Positions 45,555 to 54,227 of a DNA stretch of 64,000 bases are shown in pieces. Made by a program: the position numbers and the translations under genes. This DNA comes from Planctomycetaceae bacterium. Its GTDB lineage: Bacteria > Planctomycetota > Planctomycetia > Pirellulales > Pirellulaceae. Numbering within the stretch: position 1 is the stretch's first letter; each line of letters starts with the position of its first letter. The notes under the pieces were generated by a model. That model was not told where the DNA came from, searched no databases, and worked only from the letters and a program-made list of their open reading frames with translations. The stretch covers positions 1-64,000 of the forward strand of contig JACKHN010000025.1 in assembly GCA_020638975.1 (NCBI GenBank). Direction: 5' to 3'.

Positions 45555-45787
45555 AGCGGTTGCCTTTGATCGCACTCACCCTGGGGCGGCCTCGTAAGTT
45601 CACCTTCCCAGGCTCCGGCTGTTGCCTCGATAAAGCCTTCGGGCCATTCGCTCAGACCTTCTTCAGCTTCTGTTACTTGCTCGAACATCACGACGACGTG
45701 ATACGGTCGATCAGTTCCATCCACCGGAATCTCCAGCCGCAGCTTATTATCAGGATCCGCTGCTTTGGTTGTTTCAATCGTCTTCAT
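45551..45787 (-). CDS. Candidate VapB-type antitoxin
   Basis: 78 residues, acidic, overlapping the PIN-domain gene by four bases. MKTIETTKAADPDNKLRLEIPVDGTDRPYHVVVMFE resembles the small DNA-binding/neutralising proteins encoded ahead of VapC toxins, although no ribbon-helix-helix or AbrB fold can be stated with certainty. The C-terminal half (LSEWPEGFIEATAGAWEGEL) is a typical toxin-wrapping segment. Confidence 0.8.
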   Translation of the reverse strand: MKTIETTKAADPDNKLRLEIPVDGTDRPYHVVVMFEQVTEAEEGLSEWPEGFIEATAGAWEGELTRPPQGECDQRQPL

Positions 45788-45802
45788 GCTGATTTCGCTT
45801 GG

Positions 45803-47377
45803 CTAGTGAATCTCGTCCTTGTAAAGCTTGTATTCAATTGCATCGTTTAACGCGATCCAACTAGCTTCAATAATATTCTCACTGACACCGACCGTACCCC
45901 AGACATCGTGTTCGTCGGCACTTTCGATGCTGACTCGGATGCGGGCGGCTGTGCCGGCTTCGGAGTTTACCACGCGCACCTTGTAATCGACCAGACGCAT
46001 CGCTCGCAGGTTCGGATAGTTGCCGTTGAGTGCCTTGCGGAGCGCTGCGTCCAAAGCGTTGACCGGTCCATCCCCTTCGCCCACTTCATGCCGCAATTCG
46101 CCACCGACGTTCAACTTGACCGTCGCTTCGGTCACGACGACCTCGTTCTGCGGAGCGGATACTTCGACGTGGTACTTCAGACGCTCGAAATGAGGCGTGA
46201 AGTTGCCAGCACATTTCTTGACGAGCAAATCGAAGGAACCACCCGCGGCTTCGAACTGATAGCCACGGTTCTCCATCTCGACGACTTGCGCGAGGATGCG
46301 ATCCATCAACTCGCGATCTTCCGTGATGTTGTGCTTGGTGGTCAACGCAACGATGTTCGAGCGACCTGACAATTCGCTCACGAGAATCCGCCGCTCGTTG
46401 CCGACGAGTGCTGGGTTCATGTGTTCGTAGCTCTGAGTCGCCCGGTTGATGGCGTGGACATGCATGCCGCCCTTATGGGCAAAGGCGCTTTTTCCGACGA
46501 ACGGTTGGTTGTTGCGATAGAGCATGTTCGCCTGCTCATACACGTAACGCGATAACTCGGTGAGATGGTCGAGATTCGTCCCGCCCAATACCTGATAGCC
46601 CTTCTTCTTGAAGGCCAAGTTCGAGACCACTGAGATCAAGTCGGCGTTGCCACATCGCTCGCCAAACCCGTTGATCGTTCCTTGCACTTGCACCGCACCG
46701 GCATCGACGGCGGCAAGCGAATTTGCCACTGCCAAATCGCAATCGTTGTGACAATGAATTCCCACCAACACGCCGTGCGACTTCAGTGCCGCCTGAGCTT
46801 CTTTGACGAGTGCGGCGACTTCTTCCGGCAACGTGCCGCCATTCGTATCACATAGCACGACCAATTGAGCCCCGGCCTTCGCGGCTGCTTGAATCGTCTT
46901 GGCAGCGTACTCCGGATTCGCCTTCCAGCCGTCGAAGAAGTGCTCGGCGTCGTAGATCACTTCCCGTCCTGATTGGGCGAGAAAACCGACACTGTCCGCG
47001 ATCATCTCCAGGTTCTCTTCGAGCGTGACGCGCAATACTTCGGTCGCGTGGAAGTCCCAGGTTTTGCCGACCACGGTACAGACGGGAGCTTCGGATTCGT
47101 AGAGGGCTCGCATGCCAGGGTCGTCTTTGGCGGCCATGCCTCGTCGGCGAGTCATCCCGAATGCGCAGACTTTTGAATGTTTGAGGCCCAGTTCTCGGAC
47201 GCGTTGAAAGTATTCAACGTCCTTCTCGTTCGAAAGCGGATACCCGCCTTCGACGTAATCAACGCCGATCTCGTCGAGCCGTTGTGTGATCTGCAGCTTG
47301 TCCTGCAGGGACAGGCTGACGCCCTCGCCTTGAGTGCCATCGCGGAGCGTCGTGTCGTAGATTTGGATGGATCGCAT
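45803..47377 (-). CDS. cimA: Citramalate synthase
   Basis: 524 residues. The TIM-barrel acyltransferase core opens IQIYDTTLRDGTQGEGVSLSL, with CDTNGGTLPEEVAALV and GIHCHNDCDLAVANSLAAV providing metal-binding and catalytic residues. The C-terminal LeuA-like dimer/regulatory domain starts about residue 390 (VSAPQNEVVVTEATVKLNVGGELRHEVGEGDGPVNALDAAL). CimA condenses pyruvate with acetyl-CoA, the first step of the threonine-independent isoleucine route; length and the KTWDFH segment favour CimA over LeuA. An Ile/Val-rich leader peptide and a terminator precede the gene, so it is probably under attenuation control. Confidence 0.94.
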   Translation of the reverse strand: MRSIQIYDTTLRDGTQGEGVSLSLQDKLQITQRLDEIGVDYVEGGYPLSNEKDVEYFQRVRELGLKHSKVCAFGMTRRRGMAAKDDPGMRALYESEAPVCTVVGKTWDFHATEVLRVTLEENLEMIADSVGFLAQSGREVIYDAEHFFDGWKANPEYAAKTIQAAAKAGAQLVVLCDTNGGTLPEEVAALVKEAQAALKSHGVLVGIHCHNDCDLAVANSLAAVDAGAVQVQGTINGFGERCGNADLISVVSNLAFKKKGYQVLGGTNLDHLTELSRYVYEQANMLYRNNQPFVGKSAFAHKGGMHVHAINRATQSYEHMNPALVGNERRILVSELSGRSNIVALTTKHNITEDRELMDRILAQVVEMENRGYQFEAAGGSFDLLVKKCAGNFTPHFERLKYHVEVSAPQNEVVVTEATVKLNVGGELRHEVGEGDGPVNALDAALRKALNGNYPNLRAMRLVDYKVRVVNSEAGTAARIRVSIESADEHDVWGTVGVSENIIEASWIALNDAIEYKLYKDEIH

Positions 47378-47404
47378 GAGATTCTTCGGTGTTCGCTGTT
47401 CAAT

Positions 47405-47439
47405 AAAAAAGCCCTGAAACCCGCTTGGGCGTCAGGGCT
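47405..47439 (-). terminator. cimA attenuator terminator
   Basis: On the minus strand: AGCCCTGACGCCC, AAGC loop, GGGTTTCAGGGCT, then TTTTTT. An 8-bp outer and 4-bp inner stem with one mismatch. It ends 27 nt before the cimA start codon. The 5' arm can alternatively pair with GGGCTTAGGGC at 47465-47475 (antiterminator). Confidence 0.88.
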
Positions 47440-47467
47440 GTAAAGTTCGTTTCCGGTGCTCGATGCC

Positions 47468-47551
47468 CTAAGCCCGTTCCTCCAAAATGCTAATAATAAT
47501 CACGACACCAACGATGGCGTGGCTATTGGAATTGGTGGGCTGAGGCGACAT
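47468..47551 (-). CDS. cimA leader peptide
   Basis: 27 codons from the ATG at 47551 with AAGGA upstream, ending in TAG at 47470-47468. The second half reads AIVGVVIIISILEERA: nine branched-chain codons among sixteen, including a run of three ATT. The stop codon lies in the segment that forms either the antiterminator or the alternative stem. This is the layout of ribosome-mediated attenuators of isoleucine/valine operons: starved ribosomes stall at the Ile run, freeing the antiterminator. Too short to appear in ordinary gene calls. Confidence 0.85.
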   Translation of the reverse strand: MSPQPTNSNSHAIVGVVIIISILEERA

Positions 47552-47584
47552 TTCGAATCTTCCTTAATCTCAATCAGTGTCTTA

Positions 47585-47613
47585 ACAATAAGCACAGTCG
47601 CAGCTTGTGTCAA
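47585..47613 (-). promoter_or_regulatory. cimA leader promoter
   Basis: On the minus strand, TTGACA (47613-47608), a 17-base spacer and TATTGT (47590-47585). The -35 box is perfect and the -10 box 4 of 6. Transcription would start near 47578, about 27 nt before the leader-peptide start codon, just after the end of asnS. Confidence 0.78.
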
Positions 47614-47620
47614 TTGGAAG

Positions 47621-49003
47621 TCAAAACTCGGCGTTTCCGGGCGTTCGTGGGAACGGGATGACATCGCGAATGTTGGTCATGCCCGTGATAAATTGCACCG
47701 CACGCTCCAGCCCAAGGCCAAAACCGGCATGAGGCACCGTCCCGTACCGCCGCAAGTCGCGATACCACCAGTAATCGTCAAGATTGAGATCTTGCTCCTG
47801 CATTCGATGCTCCAAGACGTCAAGTCGTTCCTCGCGCTGGCTGCCACCAATGATCTCGCCCACTCCCGGCACCAAGACGTCCATCGCCCGTACGGTCTTC
47901 TCATCGTCGTTCACTCGCATGTAGAACGGCTTGATGGACCGGGGATAGTCGTACAAGATGACCGGACATTTGAATTTCGTCTCGGTCAGATAACGTTCGT
48001 GTTCAGATTGCAGATCCGTGCCCCATGTGACCGGGAACTCGAATTTCTCGCCGCACGACTCCAAGATCGTGATCGCCTCGGTGTAGGGAAGCCGCACGAA
48101 CTCGCTGTCGACGATTTTTTCCAGGCGCGACACGGCGTCCTTCTCGACCCGCTGAGCAAAGAACTCCATGTCTTCGGCGCACTTTTCCAAGGCATCGCGG
48201 AACACTCGCTTCAAAAACTTCTCGGCAAGATCCATGTTGTCGGTCAACTCGAAAAACGCCATCTCGGGTTCGACCATCCAGAACTCGGCGAGATGCCGCG
48301 AGGTGTTCGAGTTCTCGGCGCGGAACGTCGGACCGAACGTATACACCTTTCCTAACGCTGTCGCATAGATTTCGGCTTCTAACTGGCCGCTGACCGTCAG
48401 AAACGAAGGCCGATCAAAAAAGTCGAGCGAGTAATTGACCTTATTGCCTTGACCCGCCAGCTTGTCCAGATCGAGTGTCGTCACGCGAAACATCTCGCCT
48501 GCGCCTTCGCAATCGCTGGCCGTGATGATCGGTGTGTTAACGTAAAGGAAGCCGTCTTCTTGGAAGAAGTTGTGGATCGAGCTGCAGGCTTGATTGCGAA
48601 CGCGGGCGATCGCACCGAACGCATTTGTCCGTGGACGAAGGTGAGCCCACTCGCGCAACTTCTCGAACGAGTGGCGTTTCTTCTGCAAAGGAAAGTCATC
48701 GGCCCAGCCGTGAACGACGAGGCTGGAGGCAAGCATTTCGGTGGCTTGATTGCCTTCGGAGGCTTTGATCTCGCCTTCGATCGTAACGCTGCAACCGGTC
48801 GTGAGTCGCTTGATGTCCGACTCGTAGTTCGTCAACGCAGCATCCGCGATGATCTGTAGGTTGCCCATACAGCTTCCATCGTTTAACTCCAGGAAGCTGA
48901 AGCCGCCTTTTGAATCGCGGCGAGTCCTAATCCAACCTTGGACGCAAGCTTTCTTGCCGACGGCCTCTGCCAGGCGAGCCTTTACAACCGCGATCTTCTC
49001 CAT
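47621..49003 (-). CDS. asnS: Asparaginyl-tRNA synthetase
   Basis: 460 residues, standard length. OB-fold N-terminal domain (ACVQGWIRTRRDSKGGFSFLELNDGS), then the class II catalytic core: FGPTFRAENSNTSRHLAEFWMVEPE (motif 2) and GFGLGLERAVQFITGMTNIRDVIPFPRTPG (motif 3). It charges tRNA-Asn directly with asparagine. A promoter downstream of its stop serves cimA, so the two need not be co-transcribed. Confidence 0.97.
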   Translation of the reverse strand: MEKIAVVKARLAEAVGKKACVQGWIRTRRDSKGGFSFLELNDGSCMGNLQIIADAALTNYESDIKRLTTGCSVTIEGEIKASEGNQATEMLASSLVVHGWADDFPLQKKRHSFEKLREWAHLRPRTNAFGAIARVRNQACSSIHNFFQEDGFLYVNTPIITASDCEGAGEMFRVTTLDLDKLAGQGNKVNYSLDFFDRPSFLTVSGQLEAEIYATALGKVYTFGPTFRAENSNTSRHLAEFWMVEPEMAFFELTDNMDLAEKFLKRVFRDALEKCAEDMEFFAQRVEKDAVSRLEKIVDSEFVRLPYTEAITILESCGEKFEFPVTWGTDLQSEHERYLTETKFKCPVILYDYPRSIKPFYMRVNDDEKTVRAMDVLVPGVGEIIGGSQREERLDVLEHRMQEQDLNLDDYWWYRDLRRYGTVPHAGFGLGLERAVQFITGMTNIRDVIPFPRTPGNAEF

Positions 49004-49039
49004 GGCACACCATCCTTGTGACCAAAGTACGGAATCAAC

Positions 49040-50773
49040 CTACGCAGCGGACTGCTTCGACTTGGCGATGAAGCCAGCCACCACCAGCACAATGTAAACG
49101 CCAGCCACACCCGCGACGACCCAACCTACGAGAACGTCGTTCGGTGCCGCCCCCGCGTCGAGGATCGGAGAAATTTTTTCCCAAACCGCCGCACCAGCGG
49201 CCACAATCGCGCCGATCACCGAGATCCCCATGAGGACGTTCCAGGTGATCATGCTTCCGCCGGTCGGCTTTTCCTTGCCCATCAGTGTCTTGCTGTTCAT
49301 CATCATAAAGAACGTGACATAAGCGATCGGCAGCAGCATCATACCGAAGGTCGAAGTCAGAATCGCCAGCCACAATTTCGCAGGCCCGTCCCAGATCAGT
49401 GGCCATGCGGCACCGCACAAGCCCGATACAAGGCAGCCGATCACATAAGGCGTCCCACCTTGAGGCTTGCCGAGCATCTCGCAGAAGGCATAGCCATTGA
49501 TCAACATCAGAATGATGATGGTCGAGAATCCCATCCCGCAGATGCCGATTCCGAAAACGAGATTCGCGTTTTGCTCGCCTAGCAAAGGAGCCAGAGCTTT
49601 CGAGAGTTGGAAGGCGTTGCGACGGACGAGCGAGGAGGCGATGCGTTTTTCGGATTCGGGCAGTGCCGCGATCTTGGCAAGCTGTTCGTCGCCACTTAGC
49701 GCGCCGAATGCCTCGGCTCCCATTTCGTGTTCAACGCGTGCGACCAAGAACGGTTTGGCACCATCAAAGAATTCGCTCGTTGTCATTACCGCCGGATCGC
49801 TACTCTTGAACGGTTCGTCGATCGTGGCATGAAAGCTTGCCGCGGAAGCAATCACCACGCAACTCGTGACGAGGATATAGGGGATTGCCATACCTGTGCT
49901 CAGGTCGAAACGGGCCAAGCCGCGAAACGGCTTATCCCAGCCGCGGTTCAACATCGAGTAGGGCAGCAGGAAGGTCATGTTGATGCCTACGGCCGTCGCC
50001 GCCGACGCAATCATGATGGCTCGTTGCTCCTTGATGATCTTGGCACTCCAGAACTCTTGCAGCGATGCCGGCAGAGAGCTAACCAACGCAGCAAGATCTC
50101 CGGTCGGGCCGTTCCACTGTTTTACATCGGGTACAAAACCGGCAAAGATGGCTCCCCAATTCAAGTGCCCGTTGGCTCCCAAATACACGACGACACCGAA
50201 GAAGCAGATGACGATCATGCCGACGAGCGCCTTGAGGAAGATATCGAAGATCTTCGCACCGAGCCCACGTCGCTGGTTGAGCAGAACAACAAAGCCCGCC
50301 GCTGCAAGCATCACTGCCGAAACCATTAGCTTGGCTTGCGAGGAATCACCAATGCTCTCGCCGACCAGATTCTCTTTCAGTGCCGCGTAGCAGAGACCGA
50401 ACTGCGGCATGCACCAGATCATGTTGGCCATACAAGTCGCAATCAGCCATCCCCAACCCAATGCAGGATTGATGTGGGAGTTGATCGCTTGAAACGGCTT
50501 CTCGCCCGTCGAGAGTGTCACGTAGCTGATCGCCGAGAGCATGACGACTCCCATCGCGATCGCCATCAATTGCAGCCACAGCAAACTCGTACCACCCAGC
50601 ACACCTAAGAACAATGCACCCGCCAACGAACCGCCGCCGAGCGTGATCGCACTTTGCAACCATCCGGGCCCGGAGAGGCGAACGAATGCGGACAACACAG
50701 CACCGGTGCCTTGCTCCTGGGCGTCGCGAAGCAGCTTACGATCGGCTTCTACTTTCGAGAGTTGGTCGCTCAT
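49040..50773 (-). CDS. Nramp-family-like transporter
   Basis: 577 residues with about eleven membrane helices. The fold is that of the Nramp/APC superfamily: the first segment SGPGWLQSAITLGGGSLAGALFLG stands where Nramp has DPGN, and the sixth has ATAVGINMTFLLPYSMLNRGW where Nramp has an MPH metal motif. Both canonical metal-binding motifs are changed, so manganese or iron transport should not be assumed. A soluble insert with an acidic stretch (HATIDEPFKSSDPAVMTTSEFFDGAKPFLVARVEHEMGAEAF) lies in the second half. Confidence 0.75.
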   Translation of the reverse strand: MSDQLSKVEADRKLLRDAQEQGTGAVLSAFVRLSGPGWLQSAITLGGGSLAGALFLGVLGGTSLLWLQLMAIAMGVVMLSAISYVTLSTGEKPFQAINSHINPALGWGWLIATCMANMIWCMPQFGLCYAALKENLVGESIGDSSQAKLMVSAVMLAAAGFVVLLNQRRGLGAKIFDIFLKALVGMIVICFFGVVVYLGANGHLNWGAIFAGFVPDVKQWNGPTGDLAALVSSLPASLQEFWSAKIIKEQRAIMIASAATAVGINMTFLLPYSMLNRGWDKPFRGLARFDLSTGMAIPYILVTSCVVIASAASFHATIDEPFKSSDPAVMTTSEFFDGAKPFLVARVEHEMGAEAFGALSGDEQLAKIAALPESEKRIASSLVRRNAFQLSKALAPLLGEQNANLVFGIGICGMGFSTIIILMLINGYAFCEMLGKPQGGTPYVIGCLVSGLCGAAWPLIWDGPAKLWLAILTSTFGMMLLPIAYVTFFMMMNSKTLMGKEKPTGGSMITWNVLMGISVIGAIVAAGAAVWEKISPILDAGAAPNDVLVGWVVAGVAGVYIVLVVAGFIAKSKQSAA

Positions 50774-50811
50774 AGTGTCTCGTCAATTCGTTGGATGCCA
50801 GTGCAGACTAT

Positions 50812-50871
50812 GTACGACGGCCCTCCGAGGCCGTCGGTTTCTTTCGCGACGGCCTCGGAGGGTCGTCGTAC
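50812..50871. repeat. Hairpin repeat B, copy 3
   Basis: Arms GTACGACGGCCCTCCGAGGC / GCCTCGGAGGGTCGTCGTAC with a short centre. It sits between the end of trxB and the start of the Nramp-like gene, both on the minus strand, and could act as the trxB terminator. Confidence 0.88.
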
Positions 50872-50877
50872 TTGTTC

Positions 50878-51936
50878 TTAGATGCCTTGCTCGGCGATGT
50901 AGCGTTCAGCGTCGAGGGCGGCCATACAGCCCGTTCCGGCTGACGTGATCGCTTGACGGTAGTAATCGTCAGCCACATCACCGGCGGCGAAAACACCTTC
51001 GGCACTCGTGTTCGTTCGAAACGCCTTGGTCCACTTCAGGTAACCCTTCTCGTTCATTTCGAGCTTGCCGTTCAGGAACGAGGTGTTCGGAGTGTGACCG
51101 ATCGCGGCGAACATGCCGCCGACTTCTAGCTCGCGAGTCGAATCGTCCACCGTGCTCTTGAGCTTCAGGCCGGTGACCTTCTCGCCATCGCCAAGCACTT
51201 CTTCGACGGTGCTGTTCCAGACGAGTTCGATCTTGGGATGATCGAATGCTCGTTGTTGCATAATCTTCGACGCCCGTAACTCGTCGCGGCGGTGAATGAT
51301 GTAGATGGTGGCGGCATCCTTCAAATTGGCGAGATAGGCAGCTTCTTCTACTGCCGAGTCACCACCGCCGACGACGGCCAGCGGCTTGCCGCGAAATATC
51401 GGCAACGCTCCGTCGCAAACGGCACAGGCACTAACGCCTTTGTTTTTGTACTTCTCCTCCGACTCCAGTCCGATGTAATTGGCCCTTGCACCGGTCGCGA
51501 CGATCACCGTATGAGCTTCGACGGGCTCGCCACTGGCGGGGATCACCTTTCGCAACTTGTCGCTGAAGTCGACGTCAACGATGTCGTCACTAACAACCCG
51601 CGTGCCAAAGTTGAGAGCTTGCTGCTTCATCAACTCCATCAGTTCGACGCCTTGAACGGCGTAGTGCAATTGCCCGTCTTTCATATGATTCGGAGCAGGC
51701 GGCAGGTTGTAGTGGCGATCTTTGTCGACCGCACTCTCGATAAACGCTCGCACATTGCCGAAGGGGAAGCCGGGATAGTTCTCGACCTCGGTCGTGAAAG
51801 CGAGTTGCCCTAGCGGGATCATCTCCTGCTTGACGGTTCCTTCGAACAGCAGTGGTTCGAGGCTTGCTCGTGCTGCATAAATCGCGGCTGCCCAGCCAGC
51901 GGGACCGCTGCCGATAATAACTACCTTTTCTGGCAC
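50878..51936 (-). CDS. trxB: Thioredoxin reductase
   Basis: 352 residues from a GTG at 51936 with AGGAG six bases upstream, giving the family's usual start (PEKVVIIGSGPAGWAAAIYAARA); the frame also runs to a TTG at 51987. FAD and NADPH Rossmann motifs are present (GSGPAG, VVGGGDSAVEEAAYL), the redox pair is ACAVCDGALP, and the end GVFAAGDVADDYYRQAITSAGTGCMAALDAE is typical. It transfers electrons from NADPH to thioredoxin. Confidence 0.95.
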   Translation of the reverse strand: MPEKVVIIGSGPAGWAAAIYAARASLEPLLFEGTVKQEMIPLGQLAFTTEVENYPGFPFGNVRAFIESAVDKDRHYNLPPAPNHMKDGQLHYAVQGVELMELMKQQALNFGTRVVSDDIVDVDFSDKLRKVIPASGEPVEAHTVIVATGARANYIGLESEEKYKNKGVSACAVCDGALPIFRGKPLAVVGGGDSAVEEAAYLANLKDAATIYIIHRRDELRASKIMQQRAFDHPKIELVWNSTVEEVLGDGEKVTGLKLKSTVDDSTRELEVGGMFAAIGHTPNTSFLNGKLEMNEKGYLKWTKAFRTNTSAEGVFAAGDVADDYYRQAITSAGTGCMAALDAERYIAEQGI

Positions 51937-52187
51937 ACCAAACTCCTTCGGGGCAATTCCTGTCGTGGATTGATCGAGCAGCGGCAAACGCCGTGCTCAC
52001 TTACAGTTGCGTGCGAGTGAAGCGGCCATTATAGGCAGCCTCGGAGCGAAGTCTACTGTAGCGCAGCGGACATTGTGACGATCCGGCGTGGTGTTATGAT
52101 GGAGCGTCGAAAACCAGCACGCCAACCCACCGACGACTGCGAGTCGACTCGCCCGTCGGGACGCTCGCCACAGCTCAGGATGTCACT

Positions 52188-54074
52188 ATGATCACGCTCT
52201 TGATTGCCGTTGGGTCCTTCTTCGGATTCATCATCGCCTACAACACGTACGGTCGCTGGCTGGCGAGAAAGATCTTTGCCCTGGACCCGAACGCAGAAGT
52301 ACCCAGCGTACAGATGCGAGATGACGTCGACTACGTTCCTACGGGCAGGATGGTTGTGTTCGGGCACCACTTTACGAGCATCGCTGGCACCGGGCCGATC
52401 GTGGGTCCCGCCATCGCAATCATGTGGGGCTGGGTGCCCGCGCTGTGTTGGGTGCTGTTCGGCTCCATATTCATCGGTGCCGTGCATGACTTTGGTTCGT
52501 TGGTTGTCAGCATTCGCAATCGAGGGCAGACGGTTGGTGATATTGCGGGCCGCGTCCTCAATCCCCGTGTTCGATTCCTTTTCCTGGCGATCCTGTTGTT
52601 CGGTCTGTGGATCGTGTTAGCCATCTTTGGCCTCGTGATCGCCTCGGTGTTCAAAATGTTTCCCGAATCGATTCTGCCGGTGTTCTTGCAGATTCCGATC
52701 GCGGTTGTGATTGGCAAGTGGCTGCATAAGCAAGGCCACGGCTTGCTTGTGCCTTCGGCGATCGCGTTGATTGTCATGTATCTCACCGTCTGGTTCGGTG
52801 CCGAGTGTCCGGGGATGTCCTGGGAAGGCGGCGCCCTGGGTACCGCCATTCGCGGGTTGAACGACACACTGAAAGATTGGCCCGTGTGGGTGTGGGCAGG
52901 TGTGCTGTTGGCGTACTGTTATGTCGCGAGCGTATTGCCTGTTTGGTTGTTGCTCCAACCGCGAGACTACATCAACAGCTTGCAGTTGATTTCGAGCTTG
53001 GGTTTGGTGATGGCTGGCTTGGTTTCTGTCGGGCTGTTCGGCGTCAATGGTCAACCGGTCGAGATGGTCGCTCCCGCCGTCCAATGGTCTCCGCTCAACG
53101 CGCCGCCTGTCTGGCCTGTCTTGTTCGTCACGATCGCTTGTGGAGCGATCAGCGGCTTTCATTGTCTTGTCTCAAGCGGTACATCGAGCAAGCAACTCAA
53201 GTGCGAGTCCGATGCACAGTTCGTGGGATATGGCTCCATGCTCATGGAAGGTTTCCTGGCGGTGATCGTGATCCTCGCGGTCGCGGCGGGAGTTGGGATT
53301 GGTTGGCCGGATCATCCGACATTCGGAGGTCAGACGGGAACGACGCTGTGGCAAAGTATTTATTCCGATTGGAAAGCCGCTGACGCTGGGCTCGGTACCA
53401 AGATCGGCGCCTTCGTCGTTGGCTCGGCGAACTTTCTTGAGGCGATCGGCATCAGCCATCGGATGGCACTCGCCATCATGGGTGTTTTGGTGGCGTCGTT
53501 TGCTGGTACAACGTTGGATACTGCGACCCGATTGCAACGGTACGTTGTGCAAGAGTTGAGTCGTGCGTTACAGCAGCATGCACCCGGCGGAAGTGTGTTT
53601 AAACCCTTGGAGAACGCTCATGTCGCGACACTGTTCGCGGTCGTCAGTGCCTTTCTCTTGGCCTTGTTTCCGAAGCCGGGAGATCCGTGGTCTTGGGCGA
53701 CGATTGGCAAAGGAGGCATGATCTTGTGGCCGATGTTCGGCGCGACGAATCAATTGCTGGGCGGGCTCGCCTTTCTCGTGATCACCTTCTGGTTGTGGCG
53801 GCGCGGAAAACCAATCTGGTTCGTTGCCATTCCGACCGTGTTCATGCTGATCATGCCGGCTTGGGCGTTATTCGTGCAGATGGGTGGATGGTGGACCGAC
53901 GAAAGTTATCTGTTGCTGTTCATCGCCGTTGTCACCTTGACGCTCGAAGCTTGGATGATCGTCGAGGCGTTCTTAATGTTCCCACAGGCCAAGGGAATTC
54001 TGGAAGATGCCTTGCCGCCATTGCCTGCAAAATCACAAGCTGCAACCGTTGGTTCCGATGCGAGGTCGTGTTGA
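52188..54074 (+). CDS. cstA: Carbon starvation protein CstA
   Basis: 628 residues with about sixteen membrane helices. Family hallmarks: FFGFIIAYNTYGRWLARKIFALDP at the N-terminus, the histidine-rich PTGRMVVFGHHFTSIAGTGPIVGPAIA, and SGFHCLVSSGTSSKQLKCESDAQFVGYGSMLMEG. CstA-type proteins take up peptides or pyruvate under carbon starvation. The substrate in planctomycetes is unknown. Single plus-strand gene with a 23-bp perfect hairpin after its stop. Confidence 0.95.
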   Translation: MITLLIAVGSFFGFIIAYNTYGRWLARKIFALDPNAEVPSVQMRDDVDYVPTGRMVVFGHHFTSIAGTGPIVGPAIAIMWGWVPALCWVLFGSIFIGAVHDFGSLVVSIRNRGQTVGDIAGRVLNPRVRFLFLAILLFGLWIVLAIFGLVIASVFKMFPESILPVFLQIPIAVVIGKWLHKQGHGLLVPSAIALIVMYLTVWFGAECPGMSWEGGALGTAIRGLNDTLKDWPVWVWAGVLLAYCYVASVLPVWLLLQPRDYINSLQLISSLGLVMAGLVSVGLFGVNGQPVEMVAPAVQWSPLNAPPVWPVLFVTIACGAISGFHCLVSSGTSSKQLKCESDAQFVGYGSMLMEGFLAVIVILAVAAGVGIGWPDHPTFGGQTGTTLWQSIYSDWKAADAGLGTKIGAFVVGSANFLEAIGISHRMALAIMGVLVASFAGTTLDTATRLQRYVVQELSRALQQHAPGGSVFKPLENAHVATLFAVVSAFLLALFPKPGDPWSWATIGKGGMILWPMFGATNQLLGGLAFLVITFWLWRRGKPIWFVAIPTVFMLIMPAWALFVQMGGWWTDESYLLLFIAVVTLTLEAWMIVEAFLMFPQAKGILEDALPPLPAKSQAATVGSDARSC

Positions 54075-54109
54075 CCGCCTATCGAACTGGAAACTTCAGG
54101 GCACCATAC

Positions 54110-54183
54110 GGGGTCGGGAGTCTTTTTCGGCCAAGCGATAAACCATAATCAAAGCCGTTCGGCCGAAAAAGACTCCCGACCCC
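54110..54183. repeat. Perfect 23-bp inverted repeat F
   Basis: Arms GGGGTCGGGAGTCTTTTTCG... at 54110-54132 and their exact inverse at 54161-54183, with a 28-nt loop. It lies between the convergent cstA and fliM genes and could be a terminator or the ends of a small mobile element. No flanking duplication was found. Confidence 0.88.
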
Positions 54184-54227
54184 TTCTCCCTCAGCCGAAC
54201 TAGAAACTTCGGCAGCCTGAACCTCGC

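Noticed and set aside
49040..50773. Calling the transporter mntH
   Set aside because: Both metal motifs of MntH are altered.
54110..54183. Insertion sequence ends
   Set aside because: No target duplication on either side and no transposase.
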